A stretch of 64,000 nt of DNA from Emiliania huxleyi CCMP1516 (Eukaryota; Haptophyta; Isochrysidales; Noelaerhabdaceae): NCBI RefSeq assembly GCF_000372725.1, contig NW_005195301.1, positions 266,647 to 330,646 of the forward strand, given 5' to 3'. A program made the translations under genes and the position numbers. The first letter of the stretch is position 1. The number at the start of each line of letters is the position of its first letter. A model generated the notes under the pieces. The model saw only the letters and a program-made list of their open reading frames with translations. It was not told the DNA's origin and searched no databases. Shown here piece after piece: positions 33,391-44,286 of this stretch.

Positions 33391-34013
33391 ATGGAGAGCG
33401 AACCGCCGGAGAGCGAGACGTGCGACGACGAGGGGGACGACGAGAGAGACAAAAGCGCCTCGGCGGACGACGAGATGGCATTTATCGACGATGCGTTCTT
33501 CGAGCTTCCCGACGTGGCAACGGAGGAAGAGGCGGAGGGCGGGGGGAACCAGAGTCAGTACAGCCAGCGGAGTCAGGGGGGCGAGAGCGAGGGGAGCCAG
33601 AGCAGCCAGCCCAGGGCAGCCACAGCGCCTCGAGGAGGAGACAATCGAGCCACAATCGCCGCTCGGCGCGACAATTCATGGACCGACTGAGGCTCGAGCT
33701 GCTTCTCGGGCACAGCGGGGGTGCAACCAGGGCCCCCCCCACCGGCCAAGCCGACGACGGCGCGGGGAGCGAGTACGAAGAGATGCCCGACCGCGCAGCA
33801 GAGCCAGGACCAAGCGAGCAACCACCCGAAACGGGCCATCCGAACGATGGCAGCCAGGCAGACGACGAGTTTACAGTGATGGACGTAGACGAAGAACAGC
33901 CAGAGGACGAGACATCCCATTCACCGAGGAAGCGGGGGCGGTTTGAGAACGAGCGTAGCGACTCAGTGAGCCAGGGAGATGGGGCGAGCCAACAGAGGAC
34001 AGGGGGCCGATGA
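33391..34013 (+). CDS. Acidic disordered hypothetical protein, frame change in the middle
   Basis: From ATG 33391 an acidic low-complexity protein reads ESEPPESETCDDEGDDERD, DDEMAFIDDAFFELPDVATE and a Gln/Ser-rich segment (SQYSQRSQGGESEGSQSSQ). The frame closes at 33690, but a related character continues in another frame: RQFMDRLRLELLLGHSGG, SEYEEMPDRAAEPGPSEQPP, DDEFTVMDVDEEQPEDE, then a basic SPRKRGRFE to the stop at 34011-34013. Either an intron or an indel near 33640-33670 joins them. The acidic-basic pattern recalls nuclear proteins, but no domain is recognised. The opposite strand is open for 276 codons and looks like a shadow. Confidence 0.35.
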
Positions 34014-34516
34014 CGTACGGGGAGGAGCGCGCACGCAGCACTGCAGGGGACGAAAGACACGAAGGCGCCCCCCCACCGGGGTGGGTGCGGGAAAGCGACA
34101 AGCGAGGGGCAAGGCTTGGACAGCAAGCGCGCAAGAGACGAAGGGCGAGAGACGAGAGAGAGGCAAGTAGGGGAGGCGGCTTGTAACTGAGGCTCGCCTG
34201 CGGAGACAGCCGCCTCCCTGAGTGGTGCTTGTTGTTCATAACGCCACCTACTTGTACTTGTAACCACGATCGATGCGAGGACGCACGTCCACACCAAACT
34301 CGGCCATTCCAACGGCCAGACCGCTCGCTTAAGGCTGATTGGCTAGACGAGCGGTCTACCTCCGACGGGGCGGTCCGACAGCGCGTGGATCCGGCCCGCC
34401 CCGGCGGGTTACGGTTTAGCGCGCCGACAGACCGCCCTCTCCACCACCCTCGCCCAGGGATCTACAATGCTGTCTTAAGGCCCGACAGGTTCGGCACCGG
34501 GCCCCTCCTCGGTATA

Positions 34517-34557
34517 CAAAATGCGCCTGCGGGCGGACCCTTACAGATCACAGATCA
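34517..34557 (+). repeat. Short repeat shared in inverse with 49497-49545
   Basis: AAAATGCGCCTGCGGGCGGA then CCCTTACAGATCACAGATCAC; the inverse copy differs by one base. It directly precedes a family B copy here. Confidence 0.7.
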
Positions 34558-34576
34558 CCTATGGGGCAACCTTCTG

Positions 34577-34668
34577 TGAATTCCCAGGGCCTCCAGGGCT
34601 CGCACCTCAACCTCTCACAGACCAGCGCACAGCGCCATCGGACGTATTTTCTTCTCAATAACAAGGCA
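34577..34668 (+). repeat. Repeat family B, 5'-truncated copy
   Basis: Starts within the unit at CCCAGGGCCTCCAGGGCTCG and ends with TATTTTCTTCTCAATAACAA, as in the 7358-7720 cluster. Confidence 0.8.
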
Positions 34669-34723
34669 CTTTTAGGCCTAGTAAAATTCTTTTTTCGAGT
34701 GTTAGTGCCAGTGCGCGCCAGTC

Positions 34724-34728
<5 letters not shown>

Positions 34729-34768
<40 letters not shown>

Positions 34769-34770
34769 GG
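34729..34770 (+). repeat. (GA)n followed by poly-G
   Basis: About 14 GA units run into 12 G, a slippage-prone tract. Confidence 0.95.
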
Positions 34771-35579
34771 GTTGTGTTTGATTGTCAGTCCCAAATAAAC
34801 GAAGCGCGGAGCCATACGGCGCGGACGCGATCGCATCAGCGCTGCGCAAGGCAGAGGCCAGAACGCTGCGACGCGGCGGGGCGCGCTCTGCGGCGTTTCC
34901 TCAAATATTTATTGGCCCCTGCCTCTCCCGCCGCCGCCGCCGCCGCCGCCGCCACGAGGTCGGTCGCGACGCAGTGGCCAGTGCAAGCCGTAGTCTAGTG
35001 GCACCCCGAGGCGCTACGGAAGCGCGGGTCGCATGCACTGCGTGAGTCACACGCGCGGCCGTTTTGCCAGATCCTGATCCATGAGCACACAACGATGTGT
35101 ACAGAGCACCTTCGGCTCAGCCCAGCAACAGCGGCCAGCCTTTCAACAAATGGCTTCACGAAGGACGGCAAAACTGGCGACGAGGTCCTGCACACAAAAC
35201 CGCAAGGACGGATGGATTCGGTCACGTCGCCCGTTCCGCCTGGGAGAGTGGTAGAGTGCGCGCATCTCTCGTCTCGTCGCCAACGAGCGGCGCGTTTGTG
35301 CGCTCCACCCCCACCCCCACCCAGTCCCACATGCCCCGCAAATTATCTGAGCGAACGGCCCCAAATCACGCGACGCGCGTCCCTTTGCGCAATCGAAACG
35401 TTCTGCGGAGTGAAACGACACGCGGAGGAGATTCCTTTTGAAGACAAAGACCGAGCACAAAACGGGGGGGCACGCGCGGCGCGCCCACCTTTCCCACGCT
35501 GGGCCCTCACCTCGCGAGAGTCTGAGAGCCAACCCATGAGACGGTCAAACGGATTGGGACTCGGCGTCGAGCGCATCGT

Positions 35580-35979
35580 TCACTCCTCCTCGTCGGGGTC
35601 CGAGGACTCGTCCGCGACGACCGGCTCGGGCTCCTTGGCCGCCGCCTTGACCTTCTTCTTTTGCGGCTTGGCCGCCGGCTGCTTCTTCGCGCCCTTGGGA
35701 ATGGTTTGGATCGTGCGCCATTTCTCGCCGCGCGCCGCCTTCTTAATCAGCGACTTGGCCTCCGCGGACTTCACGGCTTTCACCACCTGTTCGACACAAC
35801 ACACACAGGCGCATGTCCCCAAACCTCGGTGCTAATACAAGGGGCGACGCGTGGCGACGCGCCTTCTTTGCCGTTTTCGGGTTCATCTCGCCAAAGTCCT
35901 CGGGGTACTTGTCACCCAGCTGCTTCTTGATGTAGGGGAGGCTGATGCCGGCGGCCTCGAGGGACTCGTCGACGATCTC
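35580..35979 (-). CDS. Linker-histone-like basic protein (5' exon not located)
   Basis: Two exons are clear: 35979-35863 and 35786-35580, both phase 0, joined by a 76-nt intron with GC donor (AAGAAG|GCGCGT). Exon one reads EIVDESLEAAGISLPYIKKQ then LGDKYPEDFGEMNPKTAKK. Exon two reads VVKAVKSAEAKSLIKKAARG, a Lys/Ala/Pro tail (KKQPAAKPQKKKVKAAAKEP) and an acidic end DESSDPDEEE. The helix-rich N-terminal part aligns loosely with the globular winged-helix of H1 (S-L-x-x-I-K-K...Y...A...AV..G-L-K), and the tail is H1-like. A DEK- or HMG-type chromatin protein is an alternative. The initiating exon lies upstream; MAPTTTETM at 36354 followed by a GT donor is a candidate, not proven. Confidence 0.5.
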
Positions 35980-36000
35980 CTGCGGGCGCGGGGCCGGGGG

Positions 36001-36012
36001 GGGGGGGGGGGG
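36001..36012. repeat. Poly-G run in the histone-like gene's upstream intron
   Basis: A run of G that, with the G-rich 36020-36080, makes exon calling upstream unreliable. A (GT)n tract lies at 36505-36527. Confidence 0.8.
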
Positions 36013-37114
36013 ACGGAATGGGTGCGGGTGGGGGGGCCATCTCGCGAGGGGGGGCTCTCATAGGGGGGGGGCGGGGGAAAACGGGTGATGGGTGCGGCGG
36101 GGCTCATCTATGGCAAAGGATCAAAGGGGGATCGCGGTGGCGGGGACGGGGGAGCGGGGGCGAGGGAAGCGGCGGTGAGGGCAGCAAGGGGCTTGGCCGG
36201 CGATGAAATCGGGGGTCGGGCGTCGATGGCGGCGGTCAAGAAGCGAGGCGAGGCGGCGGCGAGCGGTGGCGACGTGCTATCCAGGTGCAGCGGAGGAGGA
36301 TCGGGGGCCGGGCGCGCACGATGATCATGGTCTCGGTCGTGGTAGGCGCCATTTTGCTGTATCTACGAAACGGGAGGAACGCAGACGACCGTGCAGGGTG
36401 GTGTGATTGCTGTAGTGTTCGTTTGCAAGCGCCGGCGATGAGCAGCCGCGGCGGGGAGGGCGGCTCGGGTTTGGGTCCATGGGAGACGAGGCGTGCGGCG
36501 GCGGTGTGTGTGTGTGTGTGTGTGTGCGGAGGAGGCTGCGGGCGCGGGTGGAGGGTGGGAGGAGGCGTTTGCGGCGAGGCCCCACCTAAAAGCAATGCCG
36601 TTCTCTATCAAGAAAAAATATTCGCGCACACAGCGCGTGTGAGTAGCGTGCCCACTGCAGCGCACAGGTGTTCGCACAGTGGCCTGCTTCTCCCACAGCA
36701 CAACAATGAAGACGGCGGGCCGAGCTGCGAGAGAGCGTCGACTCCGGGCCGCTCTTTCAGGAAACGATGGTTAGAGAGCGCGCGTTCGCTACAATACTGG
36801 CTCGCGGCTGGCTCGCGGCGCAAGCCTCCGTCATGCCTCCAGCCCTCCCGCGTCCAGGTTTGCCGCGCTGTGAATGCGAGGTTCTTGTTTCTTATCACCC
36901 TACTGTGAAGAGGGGATCAACATTCAACAAACAGGAATCGAGGGTGACCGCATGTCTGCATCAGACGTGTCATCCGTCCCGATCGTGACCAACCAAAGCC
37001 ACCCCCTCTTCGTAGACCCCATTCTGAGGGGTCCTGATTCCAAAGCCGCTCCCAGCCGCACCCGCCAAGCAAGCACCTGCCGCCTCCACCTCCGCCTTCA
37101 ATCAATCTATCTCA

Positions 37115-37284
37115 CTCAATGTCCCACCCCCCTGCGCGCGGGCCTTCTAGGCCCGCGGGTAGTCTCCCCCCATCCCCAGGGCCTCCAGGGCTCGCACCTC
37201 AACCTCTCATAGACCAGCGCAAAGCGCCATAGGACGTATTTTCTTCTCAATAACAAGGTCTGTGAATAACAAGGCTGTGAACTT
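37115..37284 (+). repeat. Repeat family B copy
   Basis: Begins TCAATGTCCCACCCCCCTGC exactly as at 7361, includes the CGCGGGCC/GGCCCGCG hairpin, and ends AACAAGGCTGTGAACTTGCG. It lies 53 bp upstream of the next gene's ATG. Confidence 0.85.
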
Positions 37285-37337
37285 GCGCCGAGCGCCCGCC
37301 GCGGAGTGTCAGCGTGCGAGCACGCTCCGAGCACGAT

Positions 37338-39570
37338 ATGCGCGCCGTTGCCACGGGCGGCCGCGCGGTGGTGAAGCAGGAGGGCAAGCGCTACAGCCCC
37401 TTGGAGTCTCGAGTGGCCGCTGCAGTGGCTGCCGGTCACCGCAGTCCAGAGCACGCCAGCACCTTCGCAGCTGCTGTTGAGGTGGTGCCCTACTGCCGCG
37501 CATTCAAGTGCTTGCTGGTGTGCCTCCTCTGTGTGCTATGTCTGCTCCTTCCGTACCGCATTGCGGTGGAGCTGCTCCGCGTAGTCGACAATGGAATGCA
37601 GCCGGAACCCCAGACGCCGCTCCGAGCATACGTCGAGGAGGTGTATGGGATCGGGGCTGACGTTGATATGTGCACCAAGGAGCTCGTGTACTCGACGTCC
37701 TCACTGCAGGATGAGGCCGCCCGGGCCCACGTCCATGAGCTCTTTCCCGACTCGGAGGAATGCTTTGCCTTTGGGGCTGAGGGTGACGTCTGCTGCAGCA
37801 AGATTGCGAGCGGCAACGTGAGCCGCGCGCGAGGCACCACACGGTGGGCCTCGAACGAGGGAAGCTTGCTGTACAACCCGCGCAGATGCGACGACGGAAG
37901 CACTCACCGGAGTAAGAAGATTCGAGACGGAGATTGGGTGGAGGTGACGCGTTGGGGCCGCTCCTGCCGACGGCTCCGCTGGCACTCTTGCGAGGGATTG
38001 ACGGCCGTGAGGCAATTTTACCGTCATGACGAGACTCCGATTCCGTACGGATGCTGGTTCTTCGTCGCCAGCGGCACGGGCGTCTTCGTCAACGTCGGCC
38101 GCGCCTTGCGCTTCGACAGCCGCAGCACGGCTTCCGAGTTCTTTGGCAGCATTTACGGCCTGCAACGGAGCGCCGCGTCCGCCCTCCCTGAGTACAGGAC
38201 TGAACACTGAGCTTTGAGCCATAGGTGACGCGCATTGGTGCGCCGATGCGGTCAATCGGGGATACGACTCTATTCTCTTCAGGGCTGAGACGTCTCACTA
38301 CGTGGTGCACGAGTCGCGCCGAGATCGCGACCTGACCGAGCTCGTGGTCTGCACCGGGGCTTGTGCGTCAGAGGAGCTGTGTGGCGTCTGCCCTCCCTTG
38401 GAGCTGCGGACGGGCGCAGAGGCGAGCGAGCGGTGCCAGTGTGACGAGACGGGGGGGATGCTCAACTGTGGCGCCGGGCGTGCCTCTGCTCCGGCGTGCG
38501 AAGAGTCTGACAGCTTAAGTCAGACTTCGCTGGTGGCTGCATTAGCACCCACACCGCTTCCCGCATCACCTCCCTCACCGCACCCGCCACCGCGATGCTA
38601 CGTGCGGTTCGACCGCAGCATGTTTGGCCGCGCGGGCATCGGCGACATCACGGGCAAGCTCGCAACTTGTGCCGCGTTTGCGTCGATGTGGGGTTGCGTT
38701 GCTGCCGTCCCTCCGCCACGGGAGACTCTGAGCGAGTCGCACAATGACGGCCGCCGCGTGGATGCATCCCTGTGGTGGGACACTTACTGGACGATCGACC
38801 CCACGACGCTGACAAGGTCAGCGCCAACCGACGGGCGCGTGCAGCGGCTGTCAGACCAAGTCCCCAACGGCGCCTACATGCGACAGTGGCTGCTGCAACG
38901 CGATGGGGAGGTCCCGGTGTTGGAGCTGAGCTTCCCGAGCCGGGACTTTTGGTCGGACCTGCATGCGGAGTTTGCCTCGCGCACGGCTGCTTCACCGACC
39001 GCACCGCACGCGCGCTTGATACCAGCCTTCACTTGGGAGCTGTCCGCGCTCGCCCTTCGGGTTGGTGGGGACGTTATCGCTGATCTCTTCGGTCGCTACG
39101 CGTCCTGCGCTGATGACCAAAGCTGCCCCAACGCGTGCATGCATTTGAGAATGGGGGACATGATCACTGAAGGGCGTTACCCTGCTGGTTGCACAGACGT
39201 GGCGGCAGTCGCACGGAACGCCGCCAGCCTCCAGCGCTCGACCAACTCGAGTCGCATCTTCGTAATGACAGACGAGAGGCGGCCTGCATACTTGAGCAGT
39301 CTTCGATCGGCACTCAGCCAGATCTACGACACGGTGCGGTTTGAGGTCGACTTTGATTGGGAAGGACGGGACTTACCCAACGACAATTACTTTCGGATGC
39401 ATGCTCTCCGTGCAGCATGCAATTCGTTCAGTGCGCTGCGCGCGAATCTCGAGTACCACCCGAAAAACCTCTGCAACGCTGGTGGTAGGCAGCTGGTGGA
39501 CCGCACCAGCACTGGTAGAGACTGGCTGCCCTGGAGAGGCAGGGCACTCGAATGCGTGCGGTGTTCGTGA
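37338..39570 (+). CDS. Fucosyltransferase-like type II membrane glycosyltransferase, two exons
   Basis: Exons 37338-38145 and 38225-39570 give 717 residues with phase-1 agreement; the 79-nt intron uses a GC donor (CTTTG|GCAGCA). After about 60 residues a single strong membrane helix (CLLVCLLCVLCLLLPYRIAV) implies a type II Golgi protein. A lumenal Cys-containing domain follows (GCWFFVASGTGVFVNVGRAL, HWCADAVNRGYDSILF, then CTGACASEELCGVCPPLELR). The C-terminal half has ARAGIGDITGK-like FGRAGIGDITGKLATCAAFA, NACMHLRMGDMITEGRYPAG, SSRIFVMTDE and FDWEGRDLPNDNYFRMHALR. The HLRMGD and VMTDE elements match the GDP-fucose-binding core of O-/alpha-6-fucosyltransferases (H-x-R-x-GD and a TD motif). Sugar and acceptor are inferred. 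A family B repeat sits directly upstream. Confidence 0.6.
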
Positions 39571-39612
39571 GGAAGGGCGTTCTTTTTTCTTTTTTCTGCA
39601 CTCCAAGGTCTC

Positions 39613-39749
39613 AGAGGTTATTCCCACTTGCAGTCTAAGCAGTCTGTGAAGTTTTCAGACTGGGTCAGACTGCATCAGACTGCTTCAGACTGCTTCAGAC
39701 TGCCTAGACTGTGAATAGACTGCTTAGACTGCAGGTGGGAATAACCTCT
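39613..39749. mobile_element. 137-bp foldback MITE with 33-bp inverted termini
   Basis: Left arm 39613-39645 and right arm 39717-39749 (AGAGGTTATTCCCACTTGCA... against its inverse) differ at one base. The loop is made of CAGACTG heptamers (CATCAGACTG, CTTCAGACTG), so the whole element can fold. No coding potential. Confidence 0.85.
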
Positions 39750-39843
39750 CAACAACTTTGCGAGCGCTTTTCGATTTCAGTGTCCGCCCGGCCGGCGTAA
39801 CCGTCGCTCGTCGGCTCGGCAAGCCACACGCTTTTGTTGAAGC

Positions 39844-40728
39844 ATGCGGCTAACCTACCTCGTGCTGCCACTCGTCGCCGCCTCCAGCCCCGGCTGCTTG
39901 AACACGTGCAGCTGGCCGCCGTCGCCGTCACCACCGACAGGCGAGGCGGCGTGCGGGTTCGACCAGCCCTTCACGGACACGAAAACCAGCCTCTGCCCGG
40001 GTGGCAAGTGTTCCTGGTGCGGAGATGCTGGGGGGCGCAGCGGGCCAAGCACGCCGGGACGGCGAAGACGGTGCGAGACCAAATACGTGCGCACGCAAAC
40101 CTATGTGGCAGAGTGCGTGCTGGCCCAGCAGGCGGAGAACGATTACAAGTGCAAGATGAAATGGCCGCCGATCTATGCCTGCCCGCAAGCTCGGGCGGAA
40201 ATTTGCACCGGCCAGTCCAGTGATCGCTGCGTGATGGTATCATTCAGGGCGGCTATCAGCACACCTTCTTGTGAGCAAGAGTTTCGACGCAGTGTGTGCA
40301 ATCGACTCGCCGCCCGAGCCCAGGCGATCAACTGCGACGCCAAGTGCTCGACGCCAATTCGACGCCACCGGCGGCTTGAGGGGCGGCTTCAGGGCAGCTC
40401 CTTTAACAGCACCCTCGTCACAGTCTACCTCGAGGGAGCGTCGGTCAGTGCGATCGAGGCAATAGAGGCGAAGATAATCGACGTGCTGTCGAGCGCTGAG
40501 GCCGCCACCACCTTCCTTGACGTGCAGGTCACGAGCCTCCCAGAGTTGACACCGCCCTTCCGCCGCAGCCAACCGGCGCCGATTGCCGTGATTGTTGGCT
40601 CCTGCGCCGGGGCTGCTTTCGCAGTCGCGCTGGTGGTGGTGGCGACGCTGCGGAAGCCTCGCTCTCGCCCGGCACTGCGCAAGGCCGCGCTGAACCAGCC
40701 AGGGGCAGGGCCGTCAGGCGGTGATTAG
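39844..40728 (+). CDS. Type I membrane protein with Cys-rich ectodomain
   Basis: A 294-residue single-exon protein from ATG 39844. It begins with a signal peptide (MRLTYLVLPLVAASSPGC). The ectodomain has about 17 cysteines, including CSWPPSPSPPTGEAACGFDQ, CPGGKCSWCGD, KYVRTQTYVAECVLAQQAEN and CKMKWPPIYACPQARAEICT. A region FNSTLVTVYLEGASVSAIEA follows with an N-glycosylation-like NST. A single membrane helix (AVIVGSCAGAAFAVALVVVA) and a short basic tail complete it. No family is recognised; it may be a surface or cell-covering protein. It follows the glycosyltransferase gene on the same strand, with a MITE between them. Confidence 0.7.
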   Translation: MRLTYLVLPLVAASSPGCLNTCSWPPSPSPPTGEAACGFDQPFTDTKTSLCPGGKCSWCGDAGGRSGPSTPGRRRRCETKYVRTQTYVAECVLAQQAENDYKCKMKWPPIYACPQARAEICTGQSSDRCVMVSFRAAISTPSCEQEFRRSVCNRLAARAQAINCDAKCSTPIRRHRRLEGRLQGSSFNSTLVTVYLEGASVSAIEAIEAKIIDVLSSAEAATTFLDVQVTSLPELTPPFRRSQPAPIAVIVGSCAGAAFAVALVVVATLRKPRSRPALRKAALNQPGAGPSGGD

Positions 40729-41424
40729 CCGTCCCCTCCTGAGCCTCGTTACTGTGCAGAGCCTTGCTGTGACTGTTGCGTGGGGGATCTGTATGCCAAC
40801 TCGCACTCTGTCTGGCTTGGTCTCACAATGTCTCCCCTGGAGGCTGGATGGAGCCTCCTGTGTGCAGGTCTAGCTCGATCGACCTGCCAACCACGAGAAC
40901 TGGGCCAGTGTGGTCGCACCGAGCTGCCGCCTTGTTCTTTGTACTTTACACGCCCACACGTGTGTGGTGTGCGTGTGGTCGAGGTGTGCGTTCCGACACG
41001 CTGCGCGTTGCGCGGGTTGCGGCACGCGACCTACAGCGTGCAGGCTGTGCACAGTGCAGCGCGTGCAGCTGCAGGACCAGGACGCAGGAGGCCTGGAACG
41101 AGCACATGCGCGCGCGCCGCGCGCTCGCCTCGGCGCTCGGGCTCGCTCTCTCTATACTCTGTTCTCTGACTTCACTTCACACTTGTGTCGTGACTCGTGT
41201 GTCTGTGTGTGCATGTTCCATGTTCATTTGCAAGCTTCCACCTTCCTGTTCCTCATCCTCTTGTGTCTTGAACCTTGAAGCTTGATCAACTTTTCAGATC
41301 TCTTTCACTTGCCCCTTAACACTGCTTAGACCCGCACACCTGTGCGTGCAACGCGGACCATCCCCCCCGTTGAAATGAATCTCCTCGTAACCATTTTAGC
41401 TTCGCAGTGCTTCCCCTCTCAGAG
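40729..41424. other. Non-coding flank before assembly gap
   Basis: Three frames are open around 40776-41285, but all translate to low-complexity Cys/Arg/Ser text with no motif. I see nothing supported. Confidence 0.5.
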
Positions 41425-41524
41425 NNNNNNNNNNNNNNNNNNNNNNNNNNNNNNNNNNNNNNNNNNNNNNNNNNNNNNNNNNNNNNNNNNNNNNNNNNNN
41501 NNNNNNNNNNNNNNNNNNNNNNNN
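41425..41524. other. Assembly gap (100 N)
   Basis: Exactly 100 unknown bases, a conventional placeholder; the true length is unknown. Confidence 0.99.
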
Positions 41525-41696
41525 CAGGCTCCCGCTACAGCGCCGTACGTACGCGGTTCCGTGGTTGCAACGCACATGACCCAGGGACACACTCCTCCGG
41601 ACGAGAGAGAGCTACACGTACACCACGCGCGTCAATGCGTCCGGCCGGTCGCCCGTGTGTCCCCCAAAGCGCTCTCTGACAGGCGCCTGGAGCCCA

Positions 41697-44286
41697 TCAG
41701 ACCGGGGCCGGCACCCCGATGCCGGTGCCCTTGATCCCCGTAAAGTCGGCGGTGTTGACGCCAACCGAGTCGGTGAAGAGGGCGTTGTGCACGGTTGACT
41801 CCAGGAAGGACGCCTGTGTGTGTGTGTGTGGTGTGGGGGGGGGGGGGGCACGTTGCAGACGTCGCGGCTTCGCGCTTCCGCGCGGTGGCGCGTTGGCTGC
41901 GGCGGCGGTGCTGAGGAGCTCGACTACCGAGGGCGACTCTCGGCTCGCGGCACCTCGGTGATTGTGGCGCCCATGAAGTTGCTCTCGTTGAGCGTCGACA
42001 TCGAGAAGTCGGCGCGGGTGAGGTCGCAGCCTGAGAAGTCGACTCGCGGGGCGATGACGGAGGCGAAGGCGCCCTCGACCGCCTTTGCGGTCTGGAAGGA
42101 GGCGCGGGTGAGGTTCGCCGCCTCGAACGTGACCATGTTGAGCGTCAGGCCGGAGAAGTCGGCGCCGAAGAGCTTGCAGCCGTCAAACGCAACCTTGGGA
42201 GCGGCGCGGGAGGGGCGGGCGGTCAGCACACGGCGGTGGGGGCGGGCGGGGGGCGCCCTCTGCGCGAGGAGGCGCCTCGCGCAGGGTCACTCCCTTGAAG
42301 ACCGCGCCGAGGAAGTCCGCGCCCGAGAAGTCGGTCGCCGTGGCGGTGCAGCCGGTGAGGTCCGCCCCCTTGAAGGAGGCGCCCTCGAACGCAGTGCCGG
42401 CCAGGGTCGCTCCGGCGAGGTAGGCGCCGTCGAAGTTGGTTCGCATCATCTCGGGGACGTTGTCGGTCTTGAATCCGGCCATGTTTGCGCCTGTAGCCGC
42501 CGGAGCCGACGCGGTGTCACGGTGGGCAGAGGCGCGCGCCACTCGCCCACACGCCCCCCCCTCCCGCCCATCCGCACCCGTGAACTTGGCGTCGGCCGCC
42601 TTGGCCTCCCGGAGGCTCACGTTCTTGAAGACGGACGACGAGAAGTCGGCCGTCGTAAGGTCGCCTGTGCCGCAAGGGGGGGAGCAGGCCGTCGAGAGGC
42701 GCGGGCCGTCGGTGCTGTCCAGCCGTCGGCAGGCGAGGTCTAGCTGATGGAGAAGGTTGCGCCGGAGAGGTCCGCGCCGGTGAAGTCTGCGGAGCGGGAG
42801 GGCGAGCGTTACAGCTGCTGGGGGCAGGGGAGGGCGAGCGGGAGAGGGTAGCGCGAGGCATATGCGAGGCATATGCGAGGCAGGGAGCCGGAGAGTTGCG
42901 GGTGGGCGGCAGCGGCATCGCGGCATGTGCCAAGGCCGAGAAGGGCGAGGGACAGGAAGAGGGACAGGAAGAGGGACAGGAGAGGGGCTGGCGTGAGGGG
43001 GAGAGTGGGCAGGGGAGGAGAGCGAGACAGGGTAAGAGTGCTGTGTGGGAGAGAGCAGGTCGGAGCTGTACTAGGGGCCACTGGAGTTGGGCGCGCGCGC
43101 GCTTGCTCCCACGGCCATCGCCTCGGAGAACTTAGCGCCGGCGAAGTTGGCTCCGATCAGCTTGGTGCCGCTGAGGTCGACCTGCTCGCAGGCGGCGGTG
43201 TGAAGCGACGCTGCCCACAGCTTCGACCCACAGCTTGGGCCGGGGGGAGGGTACTCGGCTTCGCGCGGCGGGCTGGCGCGCGGAGAGACGAGAGCGAGGC
43301 GCGGAGACACAACGGCGAGGGGCGGCGGGAGGGAGAGAGTCCGCGAGGCACGGCACGCGGGCAACGCTCCAACACACCTTCTCGATGGTCATCCTGCTGA
43401 AGTCCATGCCGCTGAAGTCCTGCCGTGCAGGCCGTCGACATCTCAGTTGCAGGTGTGGCGGGGGTGGGGGGGGGGGGCCTCTTCGAGTGGCGCGGCGAGG
43501 GGTGTGGTGCGAGAGGAGGAGGAGCCTGCATGGTCAAGTCGAAGCAGGCGCCCGTCTGAGGGAAGGTGCCGCCCGGTTTGATGTGCTGGGCGCACGTGTG
43601 CGTGCTTCCGGACGGCGAGACCTGCCGCGGGCGGGTCGGGAGAAGAGGGTGGTGGCGGGGAGGGGTGATCAATTGAGCTGGGGGGGGGGGGGGGGGGGGG
43701 CTCGGGACGGGCGCACCATCATGCGCTGCGTGACTGAGCGGCCCGCAGCCCCTGGAGGCGGGGGCACGGCGCCCGGGGCTGGCGCTGTGTGCGCGGGGGC
43801 GACCAGCCCGGCCCCCCACGCAGGGGCGGCCGGCACGGGCGTCGGGGTGGCCGGCACGAGCGTCGGGGTGGCCGGCACGGGCGTCGGCGCGGGCACTGCC
43901 CCTGCCGCAAGCCTCGTAGCCAAGGGCGCGGTCTGGCTGCGGCTCACAGCCTCCTTACACCAGCACACCGACGGGACCCCGACCGGCGAGGGCACTGTGT
44001 GGTGGATCTCCGACTCGTGCAGCTCACAGCGCGTGACGGCGCCCAGAGATGCGATCGGCTTGATGGTCGACAGCTCGTAGGCCTTGCACTTGGCGCTCTG
44101 CGCGCAGAGCCCTTGGCATTGTTGCTCCGTGACGTCCCACTTTTCTGTGTAAATGCCGTACTCGCCGTGCGCAGTGACGCAGTACCCGTCGGTCTTGCCG
44201 CCCCGGGGCGCTTTCCAGGTTGCCACTGCCGCGGCCGAGACCGGCGACGCGACCTGCGCGACGGCGCTGGACACGAGGGCGAGCAT
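41697..44286 (-). CDS. Secreted apple/PAN-like plus pentapeptide-repeat protein, about nine exons
   Basis: ATG 44286 opens a signal peptide (MLALVSSAVAQVASPVSA). A Cys-rich PAN/apple-like domain follows (DGYCVTAHGEYGIYTEKWDV, TEQQCQGLCAQSAKCKAYEL, RCELHESEIHHTV, CWCKEA), then a TPVPATPTLVPATPTPVPAA linker. Exon 2 (43621-43526) adds CAQHIKPGGTFPQTGACFDL. From exon 3 on the protein is pentapeptide repeats: 43419-43378, 43181-43113, 42786-42745, 42664-42578, 42490-42291, 42193-41954 and 41813-41697. Examples are DLSGTKLIGANFAGAKFSEA, GAYLAGATLAGTAFEGASFK, and KLFGADFSGLTLNMVTFEAA. These A(D/N)LxX units form a right-handed beta-helix. Two junctions (43525, 42744) need GC donors. The link 43113 to 42786 is not phase-resolved and may hide an exon. 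The role is unknown; extracellular or plastid-lumen localisation is inferred. Confidence 0.8.

Noticed and set aside
33482-34312. 276-codon minus-strand Ser/Pro/Cys-rich frame
   Set aside because: Composition mirrors the acidic plus-strand protein; no recognisable domain, though not fully excluded.
40776-41285. 169-codon Cys/Arg-rich frame before the gap
   Set aside because: All three frames are open here and none shows motifs or splice support.
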